From: Kalmusia sp. IMI 367209
Lineage: Eukaryota > Ascomycota > Dothideomycetes > Pleosporales > Didymosphaeriaceae
Direction of reading: 5' to 3'
DNA length: 64,000 bases
NCBI GenBank assembly: GCA_027946365.1
Contig: JAPEUQ010000006.1
Coordinates: forward strand, 1,054,001 to 1,118,000
The notes under the pieces are model-generated. The model worked only from the letters and a program-made list of their open reading frames with translations. It did not search any database and was not told where the DNA came from. The first letter of the stretch is position 1, and every line of letters starts with the position of its first letter. The position numbers and the translations under genes are program-made. Positions 1 to 11,856 of the stretch are shown one piece after another.

Positions 1-2410
1 TGTTCAAATGCAGGTAGAATCGGATGAATAAGGTGTCATGGGTATAACGGTGGGCACCAGCACCCCACAGGTGTATTCAGAAGAGCTTGAAACATGCGCT
101 AGCTTGGAGCAAGAGCGATCCTGGCGACGACGCGAGTCGTGATTTAGCCCAGAACCCTGCCTCGCTAAAATGATGTGCATGCGGAGATCTTCGAGCCGTT
201 CCTTCGTGTGAACTTTGTTCGCTAACATCGTCTTGTCTATGGTGACGCTTTTTTCAATGCTGAAGACATTGTTCGCCTCCTTTGCCCCTGCCACGGAGAC
301 ACCCAGGCGCTGAATAACTAAAACATGTGACAATGACCAGCTCAGAGATCTCTCCGAAGAAAATCATTAGTTCTCATAGGATTAACATGACACTACTAAT
401 TTGCTGTTGGCTTGCATGCTGCAGTTTGGAGAGGAGTAAAAGCTAAGTTGGGTAGGCTGGCTTCCTTCACTACGGAGCACCACACTAGTAACATGATCGA
501 TCTTTCCAACATCTCGACGACCGTGATTGAACATACTCCGAGCTCTCTAGGAGAAGATTCAAACGTCTATACAGCTAGTGCTCCCTCACATCCTGAATTA
601 TTGTACCTACTGAGGATGTACCTACTGGGGATGCAACCCAACGTACATTACGCGATCAAAATACCGACCATTCAACTAAAGCTGATTGAAAACCGAATTA
701 TTGTAAACAGGTCAATGGAGATATCGCGATGACTAGAACGTGAATCAAACTGCGCTCGTGCCCATTCTTTCCTCTCGAATACAAGGCCGAAATTATTCTG
801 CATCTCAGCTGGTCGCAGCCGCCTACGCCTACCTAATATTGTTAGACTGGATCGCAGCGTCACTTCGACAAGCATCACGTCCGCAGGATGACTCTTCTCC
901 TAGTGTGGCGGCCTAGGCTGCGGTTTTGGCGTTTCCCGTCAGAATTTTCGTGAAATGTTCCACAGCCTGTTGCCTGTAGCAAAGCAAGCAATTAAGCTGC
1001 AAGAAAACCCCAAACTCTGGCAAGCATGCCGCATGCCGCATGCCGCCCGCCTCATCCTTGACACTGCCTCGGCGACGATGACTTTGCCGTTCACAAGCCT
1101 CGTAACCGGAGCTAAGCGTACCCAAGAAAAGCTTTGCTTTTTGACTTTTTATATAGGTTGCTTTTCATCCGTCAGCCCTACCGCCGTTACCACGTTGAAC
1201 GGCTTTTGTTGGGGAAGCGAGTCGCTGCCTTTCCGAAGTAACACTTGGTTCGCAATCTTAGCGTGCATCATTTTGACAAAGACATCATACGATTAGTGTC
1301 TGGTAAAGCGTACCGTGGAACTACACCAAACATGCCTACATCACGATCCACTGACCGGACTTCGGAACAACCTTCACGAAGGACACAGAATCTCGATCCA
1401 CTGCGACCGTTCCAAGGGCATCTGATTTTACATTCCTGTGACGAAGTTCGTTCTTGTGCATGGTTGCACGTTGGAATGGATGCTTGACACAGATTGTCGG
1501 ATTGCACTCACTGGCTATTTTCGTCTGGTTACACGCGGTCTGTTGGCCTTCTAGGAGAATGCACCATGCAGACGCCACCAAGTGCATCAATCCTTTTTGC
1601 ACAATCACTAATGCCTTCGCGTGTGTGCGTATGCCGCCGGCATCGGGAAACTTGGATACCCAAGCCGGTCGGCCGCGCTGCTGCGTGGATATAACATGAC
1701 TTTTGTGATTTGGGTGCATCTGGATCACAACCTTACCTGGTATCACTTCGGATGACTTTAGCACACCCATCCCTCATCTCAATTCTACTTGTGCGGGAAT
1801 GCGCAGATTGTGCGTCACCTCGAGTAACGCTGTACCACGGTGTGCGGCTACACCGCGGCAAGGGGCGGTGAGCGACGCCGCTCAAAGGACGAATTCCCCA
1901 CTCATCTCCTGCGCAGCCAGCCGCAGGCACGCCTCGTACAACGAATCCCATACCACCCTCCAGTATGAGAGGCGGCTCCACAAGACAGTGCCAAGACACG
2001 TTTGCCCACGGTCTGCATGCTACATGGCCTCCAGTCGGCCTGAGTGCCCTATCCGGTCAACGGTGCCTGCACTGAAACTTGACCACCCAGCCGTCTGGAC
2101 ATTCCTTAATGCTGAGCTTGCTAGGGCTGATTACTGAGGCTCAGCTTGGAGCCAAGAGCAACAAAGCCTGGAGGACTGCGTTCCTGTGGTTACTTGGTGC
2201 TTTAGGATGAGATGGATCGCCATGCCGGTGTGCTGGGTCTGAGGTGTTTAGTGATGCGAATGAGTGGGATCATGGGTGCCTACTTATATGTTGGCTGGAG
2301 GGTCGGCAGGCGGGTCAGCAATCGAACCCTTTCGGAAGCTCGAGATCCGTGGACAGTTCAATTCCCCTTTTGATACTTGACTCTTCAATCTAATTCACAA
2401 CCTTCCAAGT
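1..2410. other. Intergenic, no recognisable gene
   Basis: Only short overlapping open frames occur here and none resembles a known family or links to another exon through plausible splice sites. The longest (minus strand, 333 to 4) could be the 5' exon of a gene running off the left edge, but I cannot support it. A TATATA run lies near 1150. The last few hundred bases are presumably the promoter of the Zn2Cys6 gene that follows. Confidence 0.5.
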
Positions 2411-3279
2411 ATGGTCTCTTCAATACATGAACCAAAGCACGTTGCTTGTGCCCGATGCAGAGATAGGAAGGTGAAGTGCGATGGTGCGAAGCCAGCTTGT
2501 CGAAGGTGTTCGAGGAATCGTACTCCGTGCCAGTATGTTCGGGGACGAAAGCAGCAGACGAGGAGCGAGTGGGTGCAGCACCTAAGGACATTCAGCTCAC
2601 AGCCAGGTCAGTCACAATACGCTACTCTTTGTCCTATCGCTGAATTGGTCTCCGTAGGCAGAACCAACGTTACGCGCAGCCGTCCAAACTCGCAGCCCAC
2701 GTTACCCCAAACCCCCGACACCCGCCGTCAGCCGAGCTGTCTGGACGATAATCTTTCCTACTATGCGAGGTCTCCGAGTCCATATCTTTTTGAACATGTT
2801 TCTATTGCTGTCGATAGTCCTCAGGGAGCGACTCCAGGAGGCAGTTCATACAGTAGCCAGACAACTGCAGAGGACTGGAGTGCGCCATGGTGTCCGACGT
2901 CTACTGACAACGGCCTCATGGATCCACACTCTTTCATCTTTGAACCATCATCCACGTTTTGCAATACAAACTTCACCTCTAATCTCTTGACAACGACGAG
3001 CAGTCAGACACCCTTCTCCACGTATACGGTCTTGATGAGATCACATACGCCGGTCTCTCAGGCTTCGGAGACTACCTCTTCTTATGATGGGTTCTCGGAG
3101 CTGTGAGTCCTGCTTCATATCTACTTATGTAGTTACTAATACAGGGGCTTAGGTCTTTCCCATATGATACTCCCTCCTACTACGTGCCTTCTACTTCGGA
3201 AGCTATCACATGGGGACCGATCCCGGCGGGCGAAGAGCAGACTACCGACTATACCTCGCGCTACTCGGGAGGCCAGTGA
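2411..3279 (+). CDS. Short Zn2Cys6 (fungal C6 zinc cluster) transcription factor
   Basis: Probable nuclear DNA-binding regulator. Residues about 12-42 hold the full C-x2-C-x6-C-x6-C-x2-C-x6-C zinc cluster (CARC, KVKC, ACRRC, TPC), followed by a basic linker typical of Gal4-type proteins. I join exon 2411-3102 to 3153-3279 across a 50-bp intron (GTGAGT donor, TACTAAT branch point, TTAG acceptor). A nearer CAG at 3144 lies only a few bases from the branch point and gives the wrong frame. The product is about 272 residues. The rest is Ser/Thr/Pro-rich and low in complexity; I see no fungal-specific transcription factor (middle homology) domain, so it is much shorter than most family members. Targets are unknown and no biosynthetic cluster surrounds it. 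Family assignment is firm; the 3' structure is likely. Confidence 0.85.
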
Positions 3280-3519
3280 CTTGATGGTTCGGACGTTTTA
3301 CCTGCAAGGAGAAGTCAGAGCATTGTCATATGTTGCATAGAAAGGCTAGGCTATGTATATACTTGATTCTTCATCAGTAGTGTTTTGTTACGAATCGACT
3401 CAATTTATCATACTACGAGGAGAACATTACAACTCAGCTCTACAAGGCGCTGGACAGGATATAGTAGGATAGACGAAATAACGTGATCCTACTCACAAAG
3501 CTAATTATCCGTTGACGAC

Positions 3520-4866
3520 CTACTGTCCTTTCTTCGATGGTCCGTTTACTTTCGATCCCGGCTTCGCAACGAACCTCTTCCTGACAGCTTTTACCATCTG
3601 ACTGAACCAGTAAAAATTCAACAAGCTTAAAGCAGTGTTGCCAACCAAATATATGCTGACCAGCCACATAGGTAATTCTCCAGCCTCGCACACATTCGGA
3701 ACCCCGAGACTCGCCGAGCTAGTATTGCCGTCGCACTTTCCATTGTCGAGCATCGAAACTACTGGAGTCAAAGACGAAGCCGTCAAAGCCGTGTATATAT
3801 CAGAGTAGATTAGAATGGATTGATACGTTCCCCAGACTAGTCGACACCCGAAAAAGGTAACAAGTAGTGCAATGCCGTTGTATAGCTGAAGTTTAGAGCC
3901 AGTGAGGTTCAATTTGTCGCAGAACCAGTGGATGTTCAGGAAAGGCGTTGAAAGTTCGTATAGGACAAATGAGAGGCCGTAGTAATTTCCGAAGGGTCTC
4001 TATAAAGCTGTTAGCCGGGTCGTTCCTACAATTGTAGTCACAACCTACGAAACCAATGCAGGTCACTGCCAAAGCGCCAATAGCGTGCAACAGCGCACTG
4101 GCTCCGGATATTGAAATGTACTGCGATGATATTTGAAGATCCCACAGAAAGTATCCTAGACGTTGAGAGGGGCAAAGTAAGCATTATCCGGTTGAACACG
4201 ACGCTCTAGTATTCGGTGCAGCTAGAGGACAAAAGGCTAGAGACAGTCCTTGCGTGAATTCATATCATAAGGTAACTCGGTCCATAACATTCTTCTAATC
4301 CTTTTCCTAATTGCTCGTGCTGAGCGGGATACCTCCTCGAGAAAGATAGCAAGTTGTCACAAACGAGCAGCACAAAGAGGAGTTACCGGAAACACATTAT
4401 GGACCGAGAGACTTTAGGACACATAATGCAAGCATACACAGGAAGGCTGCCTCTAGAGTTTGATCCTGTCACTGCAACCTGCCAAACGTTACGCACCTGC
4501 GGCAAAGCCCTGCACCATGCCACTGGCTGGCGTGTATCCCCATAACCGCCCCTTCCAATCCATCTCTTTCCGCTGGGGGTCACTGAAGATCACAAATAGT
4601 GCTGCAGTGTTGATGAATAGGGCTTGGACCATGGATACCCAGTGGATGTCCCAGTTCACGCGCGTGCGCTTGTTGAAGCCATTGTATGTCTTTGGACATA
4701 GGACTTGTGATAGTGCGGGCGAGAGGATGTAGAGTACAAAGTGATACCAGAGGAAGCCCAGCAAGATCTCGTGCGCATGGTAGGGTAGCGTGCTCAACGA
4801 GAGCCTGTCAGCTAGAGGCTTGGTGAGCTGTATGAAGAGCGCAGGAGGGGTAATAGGGTCGCGCAT
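3520..4866 (-). CDS. TLC-domain multipass membrane protein
   Basis: Member of the TRAM/LAG1/CLN8 (TLC) family, near the TMEM56-like fungal group; these are endomembrane proteins tied to lipid sensing or synthesis, and the exact role is unknown. Exons read on the minus strand: 4866-4497, 4155-4049 and 3999-3520. The introns are 341 bp (unusually long here) and 49 bp. Joined, the protein is about 319 residues with several hydrophobic helices. TLC landmarks visible are the segment ending GMVQGFAAGYFLWDL across the first junction, then RPFGNYYG and STPFLNIHWF in exon 3. The C-terminus is Lys-rich (KGQ end). An in-frame upstream ATG at 5142 would add 92 residues without membrane or family character, so I start at MRDPITPP (4866). 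It lacks the Lag1-type His-His catalytic pair as far as I can see, so ceramide synthase activity is not supported. Confidence 0.85.
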
Positions 4867-5824
4867 CGTGGAAGCAGTCTGGGTGTTGCGTGTATAACGG
4901 AAATATGGGAGTACGGAAATCGAATAGCGAAAGGCTACAGTGGCATGTTCATGATTATTAAGGGCAGCTGCAGGAGGCGGGCCAGGCAGCTTGACGATGC
5001 GAGTCGTGCGTATGTTAGAGAAGTGCTCGGAAACAGTGATGCCGTCAGACGCCGGTGGGGTAGTCGCGCCCGTGCACCATCTTTCCCGGAGAGCTTGGAG
5101 GTCGTCGCAACGTCTCAGCAGCCCTTCCACCTCGACCACCACCCCTGCCTCGGCACGCTCATCCCTCTACACTACTCGAAGACATCGAGATACAGCCCCA
5201 ATGCCCGGCGACGCTCAGTGTAGGTCCATCTGCGCCCTCGGGATCGCGATGCCTCACGGCATGCACCCCTTCAGTTGACTAACGACCGAAATGCGCCATG
5301 CAGCGGCCCATTGAGCGCTTCAGAACAGGTTAGTAGACCCCCGATGCTCCAGGACCTAGCCTCAAGACCCAACCTCAAAACAACATGCTGATTGTAATTA
5401 GACTTTTGTCCCATCTTATCGCGGGCCGGACAATTAGACGGGCCCTCCAGGCTCCCAAACCAAACGCGTGACTGCCGTCCCCACGCCTACGTCCTTGGCT
5501 CGTGCGCATAATTTTGGTCGCAACGGCGCTCGAAGTTTCACCTCGCGCTCCCAACATCTGACAGAGCATAACCGTCGACCTCAACCCTTGCGCGCGGAGA
5601 CGGCGTTGTTCTCCTTCGCAAATTCATACCAAAGGTTCATAACGAAAGGTTCATAGTAACGGGGTCAAGGTTGTCTCAACAGCTCTCTGTAAGCTGAGCG
5701 AGTATACGTCCCAAGTAGACATAGGATAGGATCGCCATATCCATTCTAGGAATACCTTCATACGAGGCTTGTTAGTTGGCTGCCAGTACAAAATCAGCAA
5801 AGCTCAAAACCAGAATCCTCCATC
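4867..5824. other. Divergent promoter region
   Basis: It separates the minus-strand TLC gene from the plus-strand CUS2-type gene. Open frames in it are shadows or the 5' leader of the TLC gene. No convincing motif was recognised. Confidence 0.5.
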
Positions 5825-6937
5825 ATGTCTACTGAACGAGCTGACGCTGTAAGAGATGGCGATTTACAACAAGGACGCGGCCGTGAAGATTCTGATATCG
5901 GACAGGTGGACTCGATGCATCTTGACCCAAGCTCCTCCCAGAGTAAGCGCAAGGAAGCTCCTACCGCTGAAGGTGTAAGTTAGCATTGTCCTACATGCTT
6001 CGTCTAGTGACTAACGTGCATTAGGGAACCTCAAAGAAGCAGCAGAAGGGCGAAGAGAAGAAAGCCCCCGAGAATCGCGGCGTATACGCTACCAACATCC
6101 CTCGCGATGCGACTCTTGAAGAGATCGAGGAGGCCTTCAAGAAAGCGGGGATCATCGATCAAAGCGTCGACGGAACTCCTCGCATCAAAATGTACGCCGA
6201 TAAAGAGGGCAACTTCAATGGCGAGATCTTAGTAGTCTACTTCAAGAAGGAGTCGGTCCAGCTGGCTATCATGAGGCTGGACGGTTGGGAGTTCCGCCTT
6301 GGCGACACCTCGAACGGCGTTGTACACGTACAAGAGGCCGACCAGTCGTACAAGAAGCACACCGACGGTGCAGTGATTGCTACGAAGCTTGTCCGCAAGG
6401 ATCGCAAGGCTGTCGAACGCCATCGGGCGGAGATGAATCGGTGAGTGGTCTATCTCAGGCACTTACAGCTCGCATCTCTAATAAACTCACAGTCAACTCG
6501 CTGAGTGGTCCGATGACGACGAGGACGCTGTCAAGCAGACCTATGCCCCTAAAAAGAATAAGTGGGCCAAAATGGTCATCATTAAGAAAGCTTTCCAGCT
6601 CGAAGATCTTGAGGAGGATGCCGCGGCAATCTTGGAGATCAAAGAGGATATGCGGAATGCAGCCGAGAAGTACGGCGAGGTCACCAAAGTGGTGCTGTAT
6701 GACAGAGAACCTGAGGGTATCCTTTCCGTTCGTTTCAAGGAGTTTGAGGAAGCTGAAGCCTTCTGCAAGGCCTATAATGGCAAAGGCTACAATAACGATA
6801 AGCTACAGCTCAGTATCGCCGACGACCGTCCCCGTTTCAAGAAGACTTCCAAAGAGAATGCATCTGATGACGATGTGGAAGACAATGTCCGTCGCATGGA
6901 GGCCTACATGAACGATGGGGAAAAGGACGACGATTAG
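5825..6937 (+). CDS. CUS2: U2 snRNP-associated splicing factor, CUS2/Tat-SF1 family
   Basis: Homologue of yeast Cus2 and human HTATSF1, which bind the SF3b1/U2 snRNP and act in prespliceosome assembly in the nucleus. Exons 5825-5974, 6025-6440 and 6493-6937 join in phase (introns 50 and 52 bp) to give 336 residues. An RRM covers about residues 69-160 (GVYATNIP as RNP2-like strand). A second, UHM-type RRM starts near residue 216 with the family-specific run MVIIKKAFQLEDLEED and VTKVVLYDREPEG. An acidic WSDDDED linker precedes it, and the tail is acidic (DGEKDDD). The Arg-x-Phe signature of UHM domains is not clear: the equivalent site reads NGKGYNND. The start ATG lies in a good context and the first 50 residues are charged and disordered. 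Strong assignment. Confidence 0.92.
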
Positions 6938-7850
6938 GCTAGTCACCTATGATGGCGCCGGTCTTGTCGCTAGCCAAGTATCCACCTTGCGTAGGTTTGG
7001 CTTTACGGCATTAGTCTACGATGTTACATCTTGGTGCCTTAGGAATTTTGCTTCTGCGGATATGACACCGGCCAAACATGCGGCGGTGTAGTGCTGCGCT
7101 ATGATACCCTATTCACGAATAACTAGGTTTGGATTGTGCTTTGCACACGTAGCAACAGGAAAGAGAGATTTCATGCTTGCTGAAATGAATACCAATCCGA
7201 TCTCATGCCAATCTTAGACTGCTGTGATGTCTACAAACTAGCGACCGTACACTGTAACCCGTGTATTCAGGTTCCTGGGTTGATTTCCAGTTGCACAAAC
7301 TATGCCAGGGACCTCATTAGAGTCACAGTGACTTCCTACGATGTGTGACTTAACATCTACTGCCTGTCTTAGAACGTGAGCCGTAAGGAGCGTGAGAATG
7401 CATTTGATCCATGCAATCGACATCAGAGCACGAACGCTGGCGAATTCTTATTCGAGTCTACCAATGTACAATATACTTTGAAATTGTGCAAGGTCCAGTA
7501 CCACCTAAACGACGACGCCGTACGCCCATTCTATAGTGGCGTTCCATGTATGTAGGCTAACGACTCACTGCTGCTCAGTCCAATGCACTTCCCTTCGCGA
7601 CCATCCCCATTCGTGTCTCTACATTCGGCATTTGGGTACGACCCGGCTTCTGCTCGCATCGTGCGATCAGGCAATTTCTCATATGGAGCCAGTCAGCTGT
7701 ATCTTCTCCACTGGCTAGGCCAGCACGGTTCAATGGTAATGTATGTACTCCTCCACGGGCGGGCCCAGACCATTCCTAGCGAGCCCATACACCCCGTTCC
7801 TTCCTAAATCAAGGTCTTGCTCATGGAGCGGTATGCGTGTGCCATGCTCC
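6938..7850. other. Convergent intergenic region
   Basis: It lies between the 3' ends of the CUS2-type gene (+) and PEX20 (-), so it should hold both 3' UTRs. No open frame here has family character. Confidence 0.5.
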
Positions 7851-9536
7851 TCACCTATGGTACGCGGCGTGGACGTTGTAGTAGCTATATTGATCTGAGA
7901 CCTCATCAGTAACGTGATCTAGCGAAGACTGACGCGAACGAGCGTACTCCTGCTCCTCGCCTGAAAAGACAGGCATGGCGAAATCTGTGGCTGCGTGGTC
8001 GAGGATGCGCGGGTCGACTTCGGGCACAGCCGTCATCGGCAGGTGCGGTTGCCGGGCTTGAGGTGGCTGTTCGCTGGTGGAGGGGGAAGAAGTAGACTGG
8101 GCACTGACTTCGACCATCTTGTCGCCTTCGACGCGCACTTCGCGGTCGCGGAGGCGCCGCATGAGCTCGAGGAATTGGCTGTTTTGGAACTTTTCGCTCG
8201 TGTTGTCGGACACCCTTTCGAGGAGTCGACCTGCTGTCTGTGCCATTTCATCGTCGTCGTGCCGGGGTTGGTGCTCCTGCTTCTGCTCCTGCTCCTCTTG
8301 CTGGTCCGGTTGCTGTATCATCTGCTCTGGGGCGGGACTTCTGGTGTAGCCTGCGGCCTCCAGTTCCTCCCATATGCGATCCTGGTTAATAGGTATCGGC
8401 ATGGAAAGAAGCGGGTAGGTAGACATAAGGCGTTCGTTGATGGCTCTGATCAGTCGCTCCGAGCGCGTCTTGATCTCTTGAGGAGCTTCCCGGGCGGAGA
8501 TTTTCTGCAGCGTGTCAACAACCCACTTCGCCTCGCTCGCATCTTCTGTTAGTTTGTGTGTGCTTTCCATAGTCTCTAGAGCCTCTAGGTGTGGAGCGGC
8601 TTCAGATGCTAGGTGGAGATCGACTGCGCTTCGTAGCTTGAGGGCGGCGTACACAGCTGCAGAGGCTGGTCAGCTTCACCCAAGATCATGATCGCTTGAA
8701 CAGAACTTACCTGGTCGTTGTTCCCGTATTCGAAGCAGCGCAGGATCTTCTGTCTCCAGCAAGTCATCCGTTGCCGCTTCAGTCCCAAGACCTTGTGTAG
8801 CTGTGAAAGCCTGCTCCTTCGATGCTTCCTGCTGTTGTTGCCGTAAGCTCTCCGCATGTGCCTGTTCGTCTGCTTGCTGCACATCTGCGAAAGCGCGCTC
8901 GAAAGCCGCCTCATCGAATTGCGGTACTGGTTCTTGCGCGCGCTGTTTGCCTTGGGCCACCTCTGACAGGGAGTTGCCGTTCACAAGGCCAAAACCGGAC
9001 TGCTGGAAAGCTGGTTGCGCGTACCCAGACATTCCATACCCTGACATTGCTCCAAAATTATTCTGTTGGAAGGCCGGCGCCTGCATGGCCGGACCCTGCT
9101 GGCTCATAAAGTCTTGGTGCCATGATAACGTAGCATTCGGTGCGGGAGAGCGCTGCTGCTGTACCGGCGGGGTATGCGATATATTGAGGCGCTGGAAGTC
9201 TGAGGCCCAGTCGGGCGCTTGAGGAGCTTGCGCAAATCGTGGGGGAGGTGGACGAGCGAGATGCGAAGGGGGATGGTGGAAGGCAGGCTGAGGCAGTCCA
9301 GCATGCCCAGCCTGGAAGGCTTCGAACTCTTGATCTAGAGCGCCACTGTTGAGACCGACAGGCGATCTGAAGCCCTGTACACATTTGAATATACGCTCAA
9401 AGGAAGGGGAGGGATCACTGACTTGCGAGGGAGAATGGCGACCAACTAGGCGATCCTGCTGCAGCGTCCGGTCAACGGACGTATGCTTCTGGAAGTTCTG
9501 GAGGGCGTTCGAGGGCCCGCAAGCAGCGTCTGCCAT
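7851..9536 (-). CDS. PEX20: Peroxin 20, PTS2 co-receptor
   Basis: Cytosolic/peroxisomal cycling co-receptor that works with Pex7 to import PTS2 cargo in filamentous fungi. The N-terminus MADAACGPSNALQNF is the signature of Pex20, including the conserved Cys used for mono-ubiquitination and recycling, followed by HTSVDRTLQQDRL. Two W-x3-F-type Pex14/Pex13 docking motifs are visible (WASDF, WHQDF). The C-terminal half contains the charged helical region expected for Pex7 binding and a Gln/Glu-rich low-complexity run. Exons 9536-8711 and 8656-7851 join across a 54-bp intron. A second candidate intron (about 48 bp, GTCAGT..TACAG, near 9422-9375) is in frame and free of stops, so the product is 543 or about 527 residues. 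An upstream in-frame ATG at 9560 adds only eight residues; the start at 9536 fits the family. Confidence 0.92.
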
Positions 9537-10169
9537 GTTCACAGAAAGAGATGAAGTCACCGCATGCTATACTAACCAAGGGAAGAAGACGTGAAGTGCA
9601 TGTCCCATGTCCCGCCTTGTGGCCAAATGCCGAGGCATCTATACCCGCCGGACCCTGTCGGCGATCGCGCACGTCCAGCGAAGCCGGCCCGAACCTGGCT
9701 CCTTCACTGAAGATTCTACATTAGAGTTGCAGAGAGCAGTACTAGGAAATCGATAAAGCGGACTGATCCAGGTCTCGGTGGTACAGGACCGGTGAAGACC
9801 TTGCTTGCATGCAGACGGGCATCGGTTGAGGATTATCAATTGTGTTGCACGACAGAGACTACACCTTGCTTGCTGATTCATCATGGAACCGTAGTATTGC
9901 GTTAGTTGTGCATTGCCGACGTAACTACATAGAGCGACCTCGTCAAGTCATACCTATATTTCGTTGAAAGATGCGAGACCATAACACAAATATTACTCCC
10001 TCTCTAAGAAATGAAGAGTAGAGATCAGTCAAAGTCAAGGTATAACGAAGTTGAAGAGCAATAAATCCAAGTAACAAAACGTGTGCTTCCAGTTGTAGCG
10101 TCTGTAGCCACCACAAGCCAAAAAAAAAACTCAACACAAATGAATTGTCTAGTATGTCACACCGTCTGT
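9537..10169. other. Intergenic region
   Basis: It contains the PEX20 promoter and the 3' flank of the coiled-coil gene, both on the minus strand. A short cysteine-bearing frame (9884-9639, minus) has no family resemblance and no splice partner. Confidence 0.45.
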
Positions 10170-11856
10170 TCAAAAGAACATCTCCTTAATACCGACGACT
10201 CTCTTGGGTGAGCTTCGCCGACGAGATGGGGATCGCGACGGCTTCCTACGGCGCACCCAAGCGTACTCAGGTTTCCCATGGTCGTGGCGCTCTTCAATAA
10301 GAAGGCGAGTACCGGCTCGAGAGCGTAGACGGCGTGTGTGCTCGAATAGAATCTCAGTCTCTCGCGGCTCCATTTCGCGAAGGATGATGATGTAGTTGGG
10401 GTCGGCCTGTTGGGTCGTTAGAACATATGCTGTAGACTACTTTGGCAAGACTTACTCTATCAATTTCATATGGGATATCGTAGTATAGTAAGGTGTCAAC
10501 GGCAAGATGCTCCTTGTGCACCTTGACATATGTCGGCTGATGCGTGAGACGCAACGGGTTCGAAGGTGCCATGCCCTGCTGAAGCTTGGCGGCATCTTCG
10601 GGTTTGATCATGGCTTGAATCTGGTTATCCTGGAAGCCGAAGTGTGCAAGGCGCTTGCGCATCTCCTCCTCAAGCTGCTTCTCTTGCTTTTCCTTCTTCG
10701 CCTTCTCTTCCTCTTCTTTCTGCTTCTGCTTCATCAGGAAGCGCTCCCACTCCTCCTTCTCCTTTTGCTTTCGGGTCTCTTCTTCGATCCTCAGCTGCAT
10801 GATGAGCTCTTCACGCTGCTTTTTAGCCGCAGCTGCATCAGAGATCTTCTTCGCTTCGTACTCAGCCACGACGCGCTCGCGCTCTGCTTTCGCTTTGGCC
10901 TCCTTCTCGGCCTGCTCCTTGTTAAATTCGTCGACGGCTCTCTGGCGTGCATCCCTCCGCTCTCTCTCAGCTTTCTCCATCTTGAGGGTGTTCTCGGCAA
11001 TAATGCGTTTGCGCTCCTCATCTTGTTCCCTTTGCCGTTTCTCCATCTTCGCAACGTTCTCAGCGATGAGCCTTTTACGTTCCTCCTCTTCTTCTCTGGC
11101 CTTCTCAGCTTTCTTCCTTTCCTCTCGTTCCAGTTTCAGCTCCCAGTCCCTCCTTAAGCGGTCCTCTTGCCTCTTGGCATCCTCGTCACGTTCGATTCTC
11201 TTTCTTTCCTCCCGCTCATGCTTGAGTTCCCATTCCCGCTTCAGACGCTCTTCGTCCATCTTGATGCGCGCTTCTTCCTCTTCGCGCTCATGTCTATCTT
11301 TCATATATTTGAGCTCCATCTTCCTCTTGATAAGCTCTTCACGTCTTTCCATTTCGAGCCTCTCTTCTTGTTCTTTGATGCGCTGGTTGGCTTGTTGCAG
11401 CTGCCACCGGTCATAGTGACTATCATGACTGGGAGAATCATCGCGATGGTAGTGTTTGGATCGTGAGCGAGAGCGGCCTTGCTTTGCGATATCAAGCCGT
11501 AGCTCTGCGAGCTCATCCTCCAGTCCCCACTCTCCAGGTATTCTGCGAGATCTACCACGAGCTTCAGGATAAGGATTTACCGAGGGACTCTTTTGTTCAG
11601 TTCGCACGTTCGGACTGCTCTCATTGTCCATGCGGGTGGTGTTGTATATGGTCACATTGGGGGCTGGAGAATGGCCTTGCGAACGGGTGCGATGGAGACT
11701 TGTGGTTGTGCGAGACTCAGGCACAAGAAACTCGGTGGTGCGGCGGCCATAGTCATCGTCTCGGGCCTTTCGTGGTGGTGCGCGGACATGGCGGGCGCCG
11801 CCGGCGTAGCGGTCAGTATACCACTCATCCTCCTCCCAGAAATCGGCGGGCGGCAT
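10170..11856 (-). CDS. Long coiled-coil, charged protein of unknown function
   Basis: I do not recognise a characterised family. Exons 11856-10456 and 10406-10170 join in phase 0 across a 49-bp intron (GTAAGT donor), giving about 545 residues. The N-terminal ~130 residues are disordered and Arg/Ser-rich. Roughly residues 150-400 form an uninterrupted Glu/Lys/Arg heptad-like coiled coil built from degenerate repeats such as ERKRLIAENVAKMEK and ERKRIIAENTLKMEK. The C-terminal part is more ordered (THQPTYVKVHKEHL, YYDIPYEID, YIIILREMEP) and probably forms a small conserved domain; it ends in an Arg/Ser-rich tail. I start at MPPADFWEEDEW (11856). An upstream ATG at 11925 would add 23 residues of weak quality. 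A cytoskeletal, RNA-related or scaffold role is possible but not shown. Confidence 0.8.

Noticed and set aside
4..333. 109-codon minus-strand frame at the left edge
   Set aside because: It might be a 5' exon of a gene outside the window, but nothing in it can be recognised or tested here.
10507..11416. Long plus-strand frames opposite the coiled-coil gene
   Set aside because: They are antisense shadows of Glu/Lys-rich codons and read as Leu/Phe/Ser low complexity.
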